Translations under genes and position numbers: made by a program
Part shown: positions 53,557 through 63,124 of the stretch, piece by piece
Layout: the number at the start of each line of letters is the position of its first letter
Position numbering within the stretch: the first letter of the stretch is position 1
NCBI RefSeq assembly: GCF_017104965.1
Contig: NZ_JAAGPR010000008.1
Location: 1-64,000, forward strand
Source of the DNA: Paraburkholderia sp. Ac-20340
Lineage (GTDB): Bacteria > Pseudomonadota > Gammaproteobacteria > Burkholderiales > Burkholderiaceae
Direction of reading: 5' to 3'
DNA length: 64,000 nucleotides
Notes under the pieces: generated by a model
The model's database searches: none
Told to the model about the DNA's origin: nothing
The model's input: only the letters and a program-made list of their open reading frames with translations

Positions 53557-54228
53557 ATGAAAGTCACGCTGATCCCCGTCACGCCGTTCCAGCAAAACAG
53601 TTCGCTGCTCGTCTGCGAGGCGACGCAGCGCGCCGCCGTCGTCGATCCGGGCGGCGATCTCGATCGCATCGAAGCGGAGATCAACAAGCAGGGCGTGCAG
53701 CTCGAAAAGGTGCTGCTCACGCACGGTCATCTCGATCACTGCGCGGGCGCCAGGGAACTCGCGGACAAATTCGGTGTTCCGATCGAAGGCCCGCAGGAAG
53801 ACGAGCGCTTCTGGATCGAGCAGTTGCCGCAGCAGAGCGTGCGCTTTGGCTTCGGCCACGCGCAGGCGTTCGAGCCGGATCGCTGGTTGCTCGACGGCGA
53901 CACCGTGCGCTTCGGCAACGAGGCGATGGAGGTCTATCACTGCCCCGGCCACACGCCGGGTCACGTGGTCTTTTTCAGCCGCGAGCACCGGATCGCGCTG
54001 GTCGGCGACGTGCTGTTCGCCGGTTCGATCGGCCGCACGGATTTCCCGCGCGGCAATCACGCCGATCTCGTGCGCTCGATCCGCGAAAAGCTCTGGCCGC
54101 TCGGCGACGACGTCACCTTCGTGCCGGGCCACGGGCCGGTCTCGACGTTCGGCGAGGAGCGCCGCTCGAATCCCTACGTGGCGGACAGCGTCGTCGGCGA
54201 CAAACCGAGCCAGGCGCAGTGGGGCTGA
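53557..54228 (+). CDS. Metallo-beta-lactamase-fold hydrolase, glyoxalase II/YcbL-like
   Basis: 223 residues. [14 protein letters not shown] (HxHxDH) around residue 57, [11 protein letters not shown] around 133, [19 protein letters not shown] around 152 (bridging Asp and the GRTD block) and FVPGHGP around 190 complete the two-metal site of the short glyoxalase-II-like YcbL group. It lacks the C-terminal substrate domain of true GloB. It hydrolyses thioesters, possibly S-lactoylglutathione. Probably cotranscribed with the exonuclease gene 61 bp downstream. Confidence 0.88.
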   Translation: MKVTLIPVTPFQQNSSLLVCEATQRAAVVDPGGDLDRIEAEINKQGVQLEKVLLTHGHLDHCAGARELADKFGVPIEGPQEDERFWIEQLPQQSVRFGFGHAQAFEPDRWLLDGDTVRFGNEAMEVYHCPGHTPGHVVFFSREHRIALVGDVLFAGSIGRTDFPRGNHADLVRSIREKLWPLGDDVTFVPGHGPVSTFGEERRSNPYVADSVVGDKPSQAQWG

Positions 54229-54289
54229 ACCCAACGCCCATCAACACGCGCATCCGGCTGAACCGGTTGCGCGCTATCAACAGGAAGCG

Positions 54290-54916
54290 ATGAATCAAGC
54301 CGCCATCGAAGAAATCTATGTCAGCACCGACGTCGAGGCCGACGGTCCGATTCCCGGCCCGCACTCGATGCTCAGTTTCGCCTCGGCGGCCTATACCGCC
54401 GACAAGCGCCTGATCGCCACGTTCTCGGCGAATCTCGCGACGCTCGACGGCGCCGCGCCGCATCCGGTGCAGGCCGCGTGGTGGGAAACGCAGCCCGAAG
54501 CATGGGCCGCCTGCCGCAAGGATCTGCAGGACCCGGCCGCAGCGCTCGTGGCCTATGTCGAATGGGTGGAGGCGCTGCCGGGCAAGCCGGTATTCGTGGC
54601 GATGCCGGCAGGTTTCGATTTCACCTTCATGTTCTGGTACATGATGCGTTTTGCGGGGCGCTGTCCGTTCTCGTGGTCGGCGCTCGATATCAAGACGCTG
54701 GCGTTTGCGATCACCGGTCTGCCTTATCGCAAGAACATCAAGCCGCGCTTTCCGAAGCACTGGTTCGACGATCATCCGCATACGCACGTGGCGCTCGACG
54801 ACGCCATCGAGCAAGGCGCGCTGTTCTGCAACATGCTCGCCGATCTGCGCGCGCAGCAGGCCGCGCTCAGCGCGATGGCGAATGCCGGCGACGCTGCCGA
54901 TGCCAAGGGCCAGTGA
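54290..54916 (+). CDS. DEDDh 3'-5' exonuclease-like protein
   Basis: 208 residues, AGGAAG just before the ATG. Exonuclease fold: [20 protein letters not shown] at the N-terminus (first Asp and Glu), [22 protein letters not shown] in the middle (third acid), and [20 protein letters not shown] near 165 (His and final Asp of the DEDDh set). The spacing is unusual compared with DnaQ epsilon, matching a separate uncharacterised exonuclease group. It acts on DNA or RNA ends; substrate unknown. Confidence 0.75.
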   Translation: MNQAAIEEIYVSTDVEADGPIPGPHSMLSFASAAYTADKRLIATFSANLATLDGAAPHPVQAAWWETQPEAWAACRKDLQDPAAALVAYVEWVEALPGKPVFVAMPAGFDFTFMFWYMMRFAGRCPFSWSALDIKTLAFAITGLPYRKNIKPRFPKHWFDDHPHTHVALDDAIEQGALFCNMLADLRAQQAALSAMANAGDAADAKGQ

Positions 54917-55085
54917 AGGTACATTCACGGTCCATTCGAGGCGCGGCTGAAAGGGCCAACTCAAGGCAAAACGCCGCGCGTCGGACTCAATATTAGGTAA
55001 TCTCCCTCGTCATCTGCGGTTTGCATTGCGTTTCGTTTTCCCGGCCTCTAACATTCGGGAATACGGCGACGCACTGGAGGCGCAT

Positions 55086-55544
55086 TTGACACTCGATACG
55101 TTCTCTCAAAAGATCCTGCGCCTGTTGCAGCTCGACGCGCGCCGCTCGGTGCAGGAAATTTCCGATCAGGTCGGGCTCTCCAGCACGCCCTGCTGGCGCC
55201 GCATCAAGGATATGGAACAGTCGGGCGTGATCCAGCGCTACACGGCGCTGCTCGATCGCGAAAAGCTCGGCCTGCATGTCTGCGCGCTCGCGCATATCCA
55301 TCTCACGCGCCACACCGAAGGCGGCGTCGAGGCATTCGAGCGCGAGATCGCCACCTGCCCCGAAGTGACCGAGTGCTACAGCACCACCGGCGAATCGGAC
55401 TACATCCTCAAGATCGTCGCGCCGGACATCAAGTCCTACGACACTTTCCTGCACGAACGCATCTTCCGCATTCCGGCGGTCGCGCAGGTGCGCACGAGCG
55501 TCGTGCTGCGCGAGATCAAGTTCGATACACAGTTGCCGCTTTAA
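55086..55544 (+). CDS. Lrp/AsnC-family transcriptional regulator
   Basis: 152 residues from a TTG at 55086 with GGAGG 5-6 nt ahead; no in-frame ATG fits the domain. HTH at about 5-55 (FSQKILRLLQLDARRSVQEISDQVGLS, STPCWRRIKDMEQSGVI), then a RAM domain with HVCALAHIHLTRH, VTECYSTTGESDYILKIVAPD and RTSVVLREIKFDTQLPL. It is a feast/famine regulator sensing an amino acid. Not adjacent to an obvious target gene. Confidence 0.88.
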   Translation: MTLDTFSQKILRLLQLDARRSVQEISDQVGLSSTPCWRRIKDMEQSGVIQRYTALLDREKLGLHVCALAHIHLTRHTEGGVEAFEREIATCPEVTECYSTTGESDYILKIVAPDIKSYDTFLHERIFRIPAVAQVRTSVVLREIKFDTQLPL

Positions 55545-55591
55545 ATGCCACTTTGATTGCCGCGGTCATGGCGCTTTAACGCGCGCCGCGC

Positions 55592-56749
55592 TCAACGCGG
55601 CGGCGTCGCGGTATCCGCCGTCATCTGCACGGCTTCCAGCCGGCTCGCGCCGAGCTTGCGCCGCAGCGCTTCCAGATCGACATCGGCGAGACGCTTTGCG
55701 TCGTCGCGCGCCGCCAGCACGAACTGGATGTCGAGGCCCGTGCTCAGGTAGTGCAGCGTCACCGCTTCCACATGCACGTCATGCGCCGCCAGCGCCTCGC
55801 GTAGCGCGCTGGCCACTTCGCCGCGCGGCGGCAGATTCGACACCGATCGCACATGCATATCGTCCTCGGGATCGACGTGAATCAGCGCGTCCAGCACGCG
55901 CGCATCGTTGAGCAGACGCGTGCGCGCCATTTCCGCGATGAAATGTCCTTCGGATACCGAGATAAACGGATCGACCAGAATATGCGCGTCCACCAGCGCG
56001 AGGTCGCCGGTCTTGCGCGTACGCAGTTCGTGTACGTCGAGCACGCCGGGCGTGCTCGTCAGCAGCGCACGCAGATCGGCGGCGGCAGATTCGTCGAGCG
56101 CGCGGTCTGACAGATCCTGCAGCGCATCCCAGCCGAACACCCAGCCCATGCGCGCGACCATGAAGCCGACGATGGCCGCCGCGATCGGATCGAGCAGGCG
56201 CACGCCCGCCAGACTGCCGACAATGCCCAGCGCCACCACCAGCGACGACGCCGCATCCGAACGCGCATGCCACGCGTTCGCAATCAGCATGGCCGAGCGC
56301 ACGCGCTGCGCCTCGCGCAGCATGTAGCGAAACAGCGCTTCCTTCGACACCAGCACCAGCACCGCCACCGCAAGCGCGCTCGCGTGCACGGGCGGAATAT
56401 CGCCGAGATTGGCCAGACGCGTGCCGGCGCGCGCGAGCATGCCCACACCGACCGCAATCAATAATGCGCCGAGAAATAGTGACGCAACGGTTTCATAACG
56501 GCTGTGACCGTAATTGTGATCGGCATCCGGTTTTGTTCCGCTATGCCGATTCGCGATCAGCACGACGAAATCGGAAACCAGATCGGAAAGCGAATGCACG
56601 CCATCGGCGATCAAGGCCTGCGAATGCGCAATCACGCCGACGGCAATTTGCAGCACGACCAGCACCGAATTCAAGACAACGCTGACATACGTTGTCTTGC
56701 GGGCGACCTGCTGTTTATCGGATAACGCGGCGGCGGTGGAAGGCGACAT
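55592..56749 (-). CDS. Cation diffusion facilitator (CDF) metal exporter
   Basis: 385 residues from the ATG at 56749; a GTG at 56794 would add 15. Six transmembrane helices (about 20-215). Metal site A is in LIADGVHSLSDLVSDF (H/D) on TM2 and ANAWHARSDAASS (H/D) on TM5, the usual HxxxD pair. The long cytosolic C-terminal domain (about 215-385) contains a duplicated ferredoxin-like region with VDPEDDMHV, longer than in YiiP. It exports Zn, Fe, Mn or Co by proton antiport; specificity unread. Confidence 0.88.
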   Translation of the reverse strand: MSPSTAAALSDKQQVARKTTYVSVVLNSVLVVLQIAVGVIAHSQALIADGVHSLSDLVSDFVVLIANRHSGTKPDADHNYGHSRYETVASLFLGALLIAVGVGMLARAGTRLANLGDIPPVHASALAVAVLVLVSKEALFRYMLREAQRVRSAMLIANAWHARSDAASSLVVALGIVGSLAGVRLLDPIAAAIVGFMVARMGWVFGWDALQDLSDRALDESAAADLRALLTSTPGVLDVHELRTRKTGDLALVDAHILVDPFISVSEGHFIAEMARTRLLNDARVLDALIHVDPEDDMHVRSVSNLPPRGEVASALREALAAHDVHVEAVTLHYLSTGLDIQFVLAARDDAKRLADVDLEALRRKLGASRLEAVQMTADTATPPR

Positions 56750-56965
56750 GCTGGTCAAAAGCGCGAGGGATATTTCAGCGATTGTAAACGCCACGCCGTC
56801 CCCAATTGGAGATAACCCTGGAAACCTCTTTTAAATCAGGCGACTACAAGAACCCTTCGTATTCGCGTTCAGCATCTCACGTAGAAGCGTGCAGGCCGTT
56901 CAGGCCGCAGCGATGCAAAACACGCGGCAAACTCCAGAAAGCGAAAGAAAGGTTCGGTAAGGTAA

Positions 56966-57010
56966 ATAACAAAAAGCCGCGCGTCTCACGTGACAGCGCG
57001 GCTTCTTTTT
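56966..57010 (-). terminator. Terminator of the H-NS gene
   Basis: AAGCCGCGC (56974-56982) pairs with GCGCGGCTT (56996-57004); the loop contains TCACGTGA. The minus-strand tail is U-rich (UUUGUUAUUU). Confidence 0.82.
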
Positions 57011-57047
57011 AAGCGATGAGCTCTGGAGCTCACCCCATTACTACTTA

Positions 57048-57356
57048 TTACTTCGAGATCAGATATTGATCGCGGTCCTTGCCGGCGATCCAGCGCGGCG
57101 GCTTGCCGCGGCCCGACCACGTGCTGCCGCTGTCCGGGTCGCGGTACTTCGGCGCGACGCTCGCACGCGAACGGCTGGCTGCCTTGGCGGCCTTGCCTGC
57201 AGCGCGGCTGCCGCCGAGTTCGGCGATGGTAATGCCGTAGTCGGACATTTTCTGTTTGATTTCGTCGAGGACCTCGGCATATTCGCGAGCCTTCGCCTCT
57301 TCAATCTGCTTTTCCAGCTTTTCGCGCTGAGCGAGGAGTTCTTTGTATGACGACAT
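57048..57356 (-). CDS. H-NS histone family nucleoid protein
   Basis: 102 residues. The N-terminal coiled coil for dimerisation is at about 3-45 (YKELLAQREKLEKQIEEAKAREYAEVLDEIKQKM). A basic Ala/Lys/Arg/Ser linker follows (about 55-75). The C-terminal DNA-binding domain is YRDPDSGSTWSGRGKPPRWI (73-92), the Burkholderia H-NS (BpH3-type) variant of the GRGKxP hook that reads A+T-rich minor grooves. Silences foreign DNA. Its own upstream region is A+T-rich, consistent with autoregulation. Confidence 0.93.
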   Translation of the reverse strand: MSSYKELLAQREKLEKQIEEAKAREYAEVLDEIKQKMSDYGITIAELGGSRAAGKAAKAASRSRASVAPKYRDPDSGSTWSGRGKPPRWIAGKDRDQYLISK

Positions 57357-57793
57357 GAGTCAGGTGCCTTGGTGGTTTGTTGATAATGGCTACCGATCTG
57401 ATGCCAGTATGCCGATTGACAGTTGATGCGCCTCGGAAATTGGAGGCGAGATTAACACACAATCGAATGTCGCGAAAAGCGCGCGGCAATAAAAATAATC
57501 AAAATATTTTACGAAACGTTTGCTTGCCGATTGGCCACGCTTAGCCGGTGTTTGCTCGATAGAACAAATGGAAAGAATCTTTCATATCGTGCAAATCGGT
57601 ATTTTTACTAAATGCCCCTTTTTTCTGATAAATCCGTTTCTCATAAATCGCAAGGCATGGAAATTAACTGACTAAAACTGACCAAACATTTCATGCCATG
57701 ATAACTTCTGACGAATCCCGCTCATAATCGCTGAATGGCGCAATGCACCATACACGGCAGCGCATTAGCACTGCCGTGATTTAGAGAAAATAT
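57357..57793. promoter_or_regulatory. A+T-rich upstream region of the H-NS gene
   Basis: About 437 bp, clearly the most A+T-rich long stretch of the window (57440-57720). Likely holds the H-NS promoter and H-NS self-binding sites. A hairpin CACGGCAG/CTGCCGTG (57753-57760 with 57771-57778) lies just after the stop of the next leftward gene. No gene seen. Confidence 0.5.
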
Positions 57794-58462
57794 TCAGTCT
57801 GAGTAACGGGCGAGACAATCGGCTAGCACCGCATGCAAGGATGCGGCATCGCGTTGCGGTGTTTCGAAAACTTCGCGAGTGCGTTGACCGTCGATCAGCA
57901 GATCGGCGCCGTAACGGTCCACGCCCAGCAGCGCAAAGCGATCGCGCGGCGCCGGACGCACTTCGGCCAGGCGGATCAGTGCTTCTTCTTCCTCGGCGGC
58001 CAATGGTTCGAGCGTGTCGAGATCGGCGCCGTCGAGCCAGCCCATCGCGCCAAAGCCGCCGATATAGCGCAGCCGCTCGATATGCAGCGTCCAGAACGTG
58101 AAGTCGCCGAGCGCGAGATAACGCGCCGCGTCCGGGTGATAGCGCAGATAGCGGCGCGCGAGCGGCGAACCGGCATCGTCATGGGTCGGCTCGAACAGGC
58201 CGAGCAAGGTCATGCGCGGCGCGTTCAGCACGTCGTCGCCCTGGGTTTGCGCCACCAGAAAGCCCGCGCGCGGGTCGCCCTGCAGATTGCGCGTGTGCTC
58301 GGCCAGACGGCTCACGAGGATCACGGGGCGATGCTGGGCGTCGGTCGCGAAGGGCAGCAGCGTCGGATACGGAAAGCCATGCGGATCGCGCGCATGGGTC
58401 GCGAGCGTGCCGGCGCCGACCTGATGCAGCAGATGCAGCGGAGCGTGAGCGGGAATCTTCAA
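57794..58462 (-). CDS. HugZ-like / pyridoxamine-5'-phosphate-oxidase-fold protein
   Basis: 222 residues from a TTG at 58462 with GAGG 8 nt ahead; no in-frame ATG lies in the domain. Split-barrel flavin-type fold: LHLLHQVGAGTLATHARDPHGFPYPTLLPFATD, then PVILVSRLAEHTRNLQGDPRAGFLV, typical of HugZ-family haem-utilisation or PNPOx-like proteins. The C-terminal part has TLHIERLRYIGGFGAMGWL and a DUF2470-like region. It may bind haem or flavin; the exact ligand is not clear. Confidence 0.78.
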   Translation of the reverse strand: MKIPAHAPLHLLHQVGAGTLATHARDPHGFPYPTLLPFATDAQHRPVILVSRLAEHTRNLQGDPRAGFLVAQTQGDDVLNAPRMTLLGLFEPTHDDAGSPLARRYLRYHPDAARYLALGDFTFWTLHIERLRYIGGFGAMGWLDGADLDTLEPLAAEEEEALIRLAEVRPAPRDRFALLGVDRYGADLLIDGQRTREVFETPQRDAASLHAVLADCLARYSD

Positions 58463-58712
58463 GGAAACGTCCTCGGTCGGTGGAGTCGATGATGTCGATG
58501 ATGCCGATATGGCGGCGATGACCAACCGCCTTCGCTTTCTATCTTCTATTAGAGCAAACCGCGCGCAGGACCGGCGTGAGCAGGACCGGCGCGCCTTCGC
58601 TAGAATCATCGCTTGCCTTTCAGACGGCTTGTGCTGCCCATCGCGTGCGGCCAGGCGGTCGCCTCCAATCAGCGCCGATTCAGCGCGCGCCCTCTCTTCG
58701 ACGGGATTTTCC

Positions 58713-59954
58713 GTGTCCGACCGCACCACCGATCCGGCGTTTTCGACGTCCTCTTCCGCGCCGCATGCCGCAACGCCCGCCGCGGCCCATCGCGCCCTGC
58801 CCGCCGCCACGCGCGAGCGCGCGCGCTACGCCACCATGGCGCTGTTCTTCATCGCCGGGATGATGTACGCCTCCTGGGGCGTGCACGTGCCCACGGTGCG
58901 CGACAAATTCCACCTGAGCGCCGCGATGCTCTCCTACGCGCTGTTCGCCGTGGCGGGCGGTTCGATCGCCGCCATGACGACGATCGGCGGCTGGATCGCG
59001 CGCGTGGGCTCGCGCCGCGCCTGCCTCGCGGGCGGCCTGACGATGTCGATCTGCGGCGCGCTGATCCTCGTGGTGCCGTACTACTGGATGCTGCTGGTCG
59101 TGCTGGCCGCGTTCGGCATCGGCATGGCGACGCTCGATGTGTCGATGAACGCCGAAGCCAGCGCCGTCGAAGAAGCCGTCGGCCGCCCGATCATGTCGGC
59201 GCTGCACGGCATGTTCAGCCTGGGCGGGATGGCGGGCGCGGCGACCGGCGGCGCGCTGCTGTCGCGCGGCATGGCGCCCGCGCTGCATCTGTTCCTGGCA
59301 TCGGCGCTCGCTGCGGTCGTGCTGTGGATTTCGTGCCCCGCCGTGCTGCCGCACGTGCCGCACGCCGCCCATGGCGAGCACGCGAAAACCGGCAACCGCT
59401 GGCGCACGCCCGCGCTGTGGGCGCTCGGCGGCATCGCCCTGATCGCGCTGATCGCCGAAGGCGCGATGTACGACTGGGCGACCGTGTATATGCGCGACGT
59501 CGTGGTGTCGACGCCCGCGCTCGCCAGCGCCGCCTACGCGGCGTTCTCGGGCGGCATGGCGATCGCGCGTTTTGCGGGCGATACCGTGCGCGCGCGCTTC
59601 GGCGCGCCGCAACTGGTGCTCGCGAGCGCCTCGCTGGCGTGTGCGGGGATGATCGGCGCGCTGCTGCTGCCGTATTCGATCACCGCGCTGACCGGCTTCA
59701 CGCTGATGGGTCTCGGCCTCGCCAATATGATGCCGGTGCTGTTCGCGGCGGCGGCGCGCGTGAAGGGCATTCACGCGGCGGAAGGCCTCGCGCACGTCGC
59801 GGGCATCGCGTATTTCGGGCTGCTGTTCGGGCCGGTGGTGATCGGCGCAATCACGCAGGTGACGAATCTCACCGTCGGTCTCGCGGTCGTCGCGCTGTGC
59901 GCGGCGCTGGTGGCATTTGCCGGGCCGAAGGTGTTGCGGCGATTGGGGATTTGA
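58713..59954 (+). CDS. MFS transporter
   Basis: 413 residues from a GTG at 58713 with GGGA 6 nt ahead; the long in-frame extension upstream is not protein-like. Twelve transmembrane helices (about 45-405). The conserved MFS loop after TM2 appears as GGWIARVGSRRACLAGG, and GRPIMSALHGMFSLGGMAGAATGG is typical of the YbjJ/Fsr-like group of sugar or drug transporters. The substrate is unknown. It ends at a bidirectional terminator. Confidence 0.85.
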   Translation: MSDRTTDPAFSTSSSAPHAATPAAAHRALPAATRERARYATMALFFIAGMMYASWGVHVPTVRDKFHLSAAMLSYALFAVAGGSIAAMTTIGGWIARVGSRRACLAGGLTMSICGALILVVPYYWMLLVVLAAFGIGMATLDVSMNAEASAVEEAVGRPIMSALHGMFSLGGMAGAATGGALLSRGMAPALHLFLASALAAVVLWISCPAVLPHVPHAAHGEHAKTGNRWRTPALWALGGIALIALIAEGAMYDWATVYMRDVVVSTPALASAAYAAFSGGMAIARFAGDTVRARFGAPQLVLASASLACAGMIGALLLPYSITALTGFTLMGLGLANMMPVLFAAAARVKGIHAAEGLAHVAGIAYFGLLFGPVVIGAITQVTNLTVGLAVVALCAALVAFAGPKVLRRLGI

Positions 59955-59984
59955 AGCCGACCGAGACATCAGACTTCACTCAAA

Positions 59985-60025
59985 AAAACCAAAAGCCCGA
60001 CACCTTCCAGTGCCGGGCTTTTTCA
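59985..60025. terminator. Bidirectional terminator between MFS and LivK-like genes
   Basis: AAAAGCCCG (59991-59999) pairs with CGGGCTTTT (60014-60022), with an inner CAC/GTG; U-runs on both strands. Confidence 0.88.
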
Positions 60026-60067
60026 CATCGACACCCGCCGGCGAACCGGCGGGCGCTGCATGCGCAA

Positions 60068-61213
60068 TTACATCTTCACTACGTCGAGCAGCGACTTCTT
60101 GCCTGCCTTGTAGTTGTACAGCGAGATCACGCCATGCTTGAGGTCGCCCTTCGCATCGAAGGTCGTCTCGCCGATCACACCCTTGTAGTCGGTGGCCGGC
60201 ATCGCAGCGAGGATCTTCGCCGGATCGGTCGAGTTGGCGCGCTTCATCGCGTCGACGATGATGTACACCGCGTCATACGTGAACGGCGCGTAGATCTGGA
60301 TCGGCTGGCCGAAGCGCTTTTCGTACTTCGCTTCGAATGCCTTGCCGCCCGCCATCTTTTCCAGCGCCATGCCGGCTTCCGAACACACGATGTTGTCGGT
60401 TGCGTCGCCGGCCAGGTCCGAGAGCTTGTCGGTACACACGCCGTCGCCGGCCAGCACCTTGGCGCGCAGGCCGAGCTGCTTGGCTTGCTTGGCGAACGGG
60501 CCGCCGGTGGCGTCCATGCCGCCGTACATGATCGCGTCGGGGTTTTCGCCCTTGATCTTCGTCAGAATTGCGCGGAAGTCGACGGCCTTGTCGTTGGTCG
60601 CGTCATGCGAAACCACGTTCATGCCGAGCGACTTGGCGGTCTTTTCGAATTCGTTCGCGAGACCCTGACCGTAGGCCGTCGAGTCGTCGACGATAGCGAC
60701 GCTCTTCACCTTCATGGTCTTGGACGCGTAGTTCGCGAGCGCCGGGCCTTGCTGCGCATCGGTCGCCACGACGCGGTACGTCGTCTTGAAACCTTGCTGC
60801 GTGTAGGCCGGGTTCGTGGCCGACGGCGAGATCTGCACGATGCCTGCATCGCTATAGATCTTCGAAGCCGGAATCGACGTGCCCGAGTTCAGGTGGCCAA
60901 CGACTGCCACGACCTTGTCGTCGACGAGCTTCTGCGCGACCTGCGTAGCCGTACGCGGGTCAGCCGCGTCGTCCTGCGCGTCGAGCACGAGCGTGACCTT
61001 CTGGCCGTTGATCGTCAGGCCTTTGGCGTTGATCTCTTCGACTGCGAGACGCGCGCCGTTTTCGTTGTCTTTACCAAGGTGCGCGATGCCGCCCGTCAGC
61101 GGCGCGACGTGGCCAATCTTGATGGTTTCGTCGGCGCTCGCCACCGTTGCGAATGAGGCGCACAGCATGGCTGCAGCGCTGATCGGCAACAGCTTGTGAA
61201 GCTTGATAGTCAT
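60068..61213 (-). CDS. Branched-chain amino-acid ABC transporter substrate-binding protein (LivK-like)
   Basis: 381 residues, GGAG 6 nt before the ATG. Signal peptide to about 27 (ATVASA before DETIKIGHVAPLTGGIAHLGKDNENGARLAVEEIN). Type I periplasmic binding fold with SGTSIPASKIYSDAGIVQISPSATNP (ligand serines) and VAIVDDSTAYGQGLANEFEK. A disulfide pair is likely between the cysteines of GVCTDKL and NIVCSEAG. It delivers Leu/Ile/Val-type amino acids to an ABC permease, whose genes are not adjacent. Confidence 0.92.
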   Translation of the reverse strand: MTIKLHKLLPISAAAMLCASFATVASADETIKIGHVAPLTGGIAHLGKDNENGARLAVEEINAKGLTINGQKVTLVLDAQDDAADPRTATQVAQKLVDDKVVAVVGHLNSGTSIPASKIYSDAGIVQISPSATNPAYTQQGFKTTYRVVATDAQQGPALANYASKTMKVKSVAIVDDSTAYGQGLANEFEKTAKSLGMNVVSHDATNDKAVDFRAILTKIKGENPDAIMYGGMDATGGPFAKQAKQLGLRAKVLAGDGVCTDKLSDLAGDATDNIVCSEAGMALEKMAGGKAFEAKYEKRFGQPIQIYAPFTYDAVYIIVDAMKRANSTDPAKILAAMPATDYKGVIGETTFDAKGDLKHGVISLYNYKAGKKSLLDVVKM

Positions 61214-61793
61214 GTAAGTCTCCAGTTTCGAACCCAAAAGCTACGTAATCGCCCTGTGCCCCCGCGCCCCGAACGTGTCGCTCCCCGTGCGGACGACCAC
61301 GCAGGATGCATCCTTGATGCACCTGGCCAGTATGGTTTCGAATGCCGTTTGTGACAGCGTTCGCGCACCATACTTGCGCGCAAGTGTAGGTGATCAAATT
61401 AATTTGGGGGACTTTTTTCAGATATCGGGGCGAGTACCAATAGGTTTTCACCCGAGTGCTTCGAAACCCTGATCAATTTCTCGCAAACCCTTATCCAGCA
61501 AGGCTCGAAAAAGAGGTTTGCAATCCTTTAGAAAGCTTTCTCCAGGGTCCATCCGAATATTTTTTTGATATTTTTGGCGAGTTATAAGGCGGGCGAAAAA
61601 GCGGCGCGGCAACGTTTGCATGAGGCGAAGTTGATTCGAAGTTGATTGAGTGCGCAACTGATTCGTACAACATGACAATCGATATCGTTAAAGTCAGCTT
61701 TCGATTAATTCCTGACGCGCTCGCGCGACGCGCCAGGTGATGTGCGCAGCACGGTTTTTATGTCCGCGCGATGTCTACGCCGCGCGTCTATCT
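61214..61793. other. Gene-free region upstream of the LivK-like gene
   Basis: About 580 bp. The half near LivK presumably has its promoter and leader. The stretch 61430-61700 is A+T-richer and contains a 76-codon leftward frame (61448-61678) with no ribosome site or family match. I cannot support it as a gene; it may be a decayed fragment. Confidence 0.4.
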
Positions 61794-62909
61794 TCAGGCG
61801 TGAAAACTGCGCAACGCGGCGCGCCATTCGGCGTCGATCGCCTCCACGAGTTGTGCCGCGCCGATGCCCGCTTCGCGCACGCGTGAAAGCGGCGCGCCTT
61901 GCCCCGACCACAGCGAAAGCCAGTCGCCGTCATTCGCGCGCGCCGCACGCTGACGCAACTCCTGCGTGAGCGCGTTTTGCACGGGATACGGCGCGACGGT
62001 TTCAGCGCGCGCTTCGAGTTGCATCATCAGCGGATTGCGGATGCCGCGCGCGTGACGGCCGGTGATCGCGCGCGTGACCGACGTGGCGGTATCGGCGGAC
62101 GTGCGCAGGCGCGCTTTCCAGTCGGCGGCGATCGCGCTTTCCACGCAGCCCAGAAACGCCGTGCCCATCTGCACGCCCTGCGCGCCCAGCGCGAGCGCGG
62201 CGGCGATACCGCGTCCGTCCATGATGCCGCCCGCCGCCAGCACGGGCAGACCGGTCGCGTCCACGACTTGCGGCACCAGCGCCATCGTGCCGATCAACGC
62301 ATGCGCCACGTCGCCGATGAAGGTGCCGCGATGGCCACCCGCTTCGGCGCCCTGCGCGACGATCGCGTCCGCGCCCGAATCGCGCCAGGCGAGCGCTTCG
62401 GCCACGTGCGTCGCGGTGCCGATCACGTAGCTGCCCGCCGCGTGCAGGCGCGCCACGTCTTCCTTGCCGAGCAGACCGAAGGTGAAGCTCACGACCGGCA
62501 CGCGCAGATCGACGAGCGTATCCAGTTGCGCGCGAAAGTCCGGAGCATAAGCCGCCAGCGGCGCGCCAGGCGGCAGATCGAATTGCGCGCGCAACGGATC
62601 GATGGCCGACAGCGCGCGGCGCACGGTGGCGTCGTCCGGGCGCGCGACGTCCTGCACGAACAGATTCACGCCGAACGGCTTCGAGGTGAGCGCGCGAAGC
62701 GCGGCCACTTCGCTGGCGAGCTTTTCGGGTGCCAGCGCGGAAACCGCGATAAAACCCAGGCCGCCCGCATTCGACACAGCGGCCGCGAGCGCGGGCGTGC
62801 TCGCCCCCAACATCGGACCTTGGACGAGCGGCAGGCGCAAATCGAAGCGGCGGCTGAATGACGTAGAACGTGGCGCAGGAAGTGACGCAAAAGCCGAAGA
62901 AGAAGTCAT
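61794..62909 (-). CDS. Nitronate monooxygenase / FMN-dependent NMO-family enzyme
   Basis: 371 residues from the ATG at 62909 (AAGGA about 8 nt upstream). FMN barrel: LRLPLVQGPMLGASTPALAAAVSNAGGLGFI at the N-terminus, DAIVAQGAEAGGHRGTF around residue 210 with the NMO histidine, VLAAGGIMDGRGIAAALALGAQGVQMGTAFL around 250, and SVTRAITGRHARGIRNPLM. These are NMO signatures. It detoxifies alkyl nitronates. A distinct subgroup from the gene at 14794. Confidence 0.88.
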   Translation of the reverse strand: MTSSSAFASLPAPRSTSFSRRFDLRLPLVQGPMLGASTPALAAAVSNAGGLGFIAVSALAPEKLASEVAALRALTSKPFGVNLFVQDVARPDDATVRRALSAIDPLRAQFDLPPGAPLAAYAPDFRAQLDTLVDLRVPVVSFTFGLLGKEDVARLHAAGSYVIGTATHVAEALAWRDSGADAIVAQGAEAGGHRGTFIGDVAHALIGTMALVPQVVDATGLPVLAAGGIMDGRGIAAALALGAQGVQMGTAFLGCVESAIAADWKARLRTSADTATSVTRAITGRHARGIRNPLMMQLEARAETVAPYPVQNALTQELRQRAARANDGDWLSLWSGQGAPLSRVREAGIGAAQLVEAIDAEWRAALRSFHA

Positions 62910-63124
62910 GGCGATATCCTTGCTGATCGAACGATGCCCGCCACCGACTCTAACGAAGCCCTTCGCAGGCGAAAAATGAATAATCGAGATCATTACGATC
63001 CGCTTGCGAGAACGGTGCCGGCGAGAAGCGCGCTGCGTGATGTCACCGGCCTATGGCAAACTGGCTGCCCGTTTTTACGGCATTGTTTTTTCGGCATTAC
63101 CTAATCGCGAAGAAGGAGAGCAAC

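Noticed and set aside
56806..57012. A 68-codon plus-strand frame between the CDF and H-NS genes
   Set aside because: It starts at TTG without a ribosome site and ends inside the H-NS terminator.
58613..61156. An 847-codon plus-strand open frame
   Set aside because: It is the shadow of the MFS gene in another frame and then runs antisense to the LivK-like gene. Its sequence is Arg/Ala-rich with no family signal, as expected of GC-rich antisense frames.
61448..61678. A 76-codon minus-strand frame upstream of the second nitronate monooxygenase
   Set aside because: No ribosome site, no recognised family and A+T-richer than genes here; may be a remnant, but not supported as a gene.
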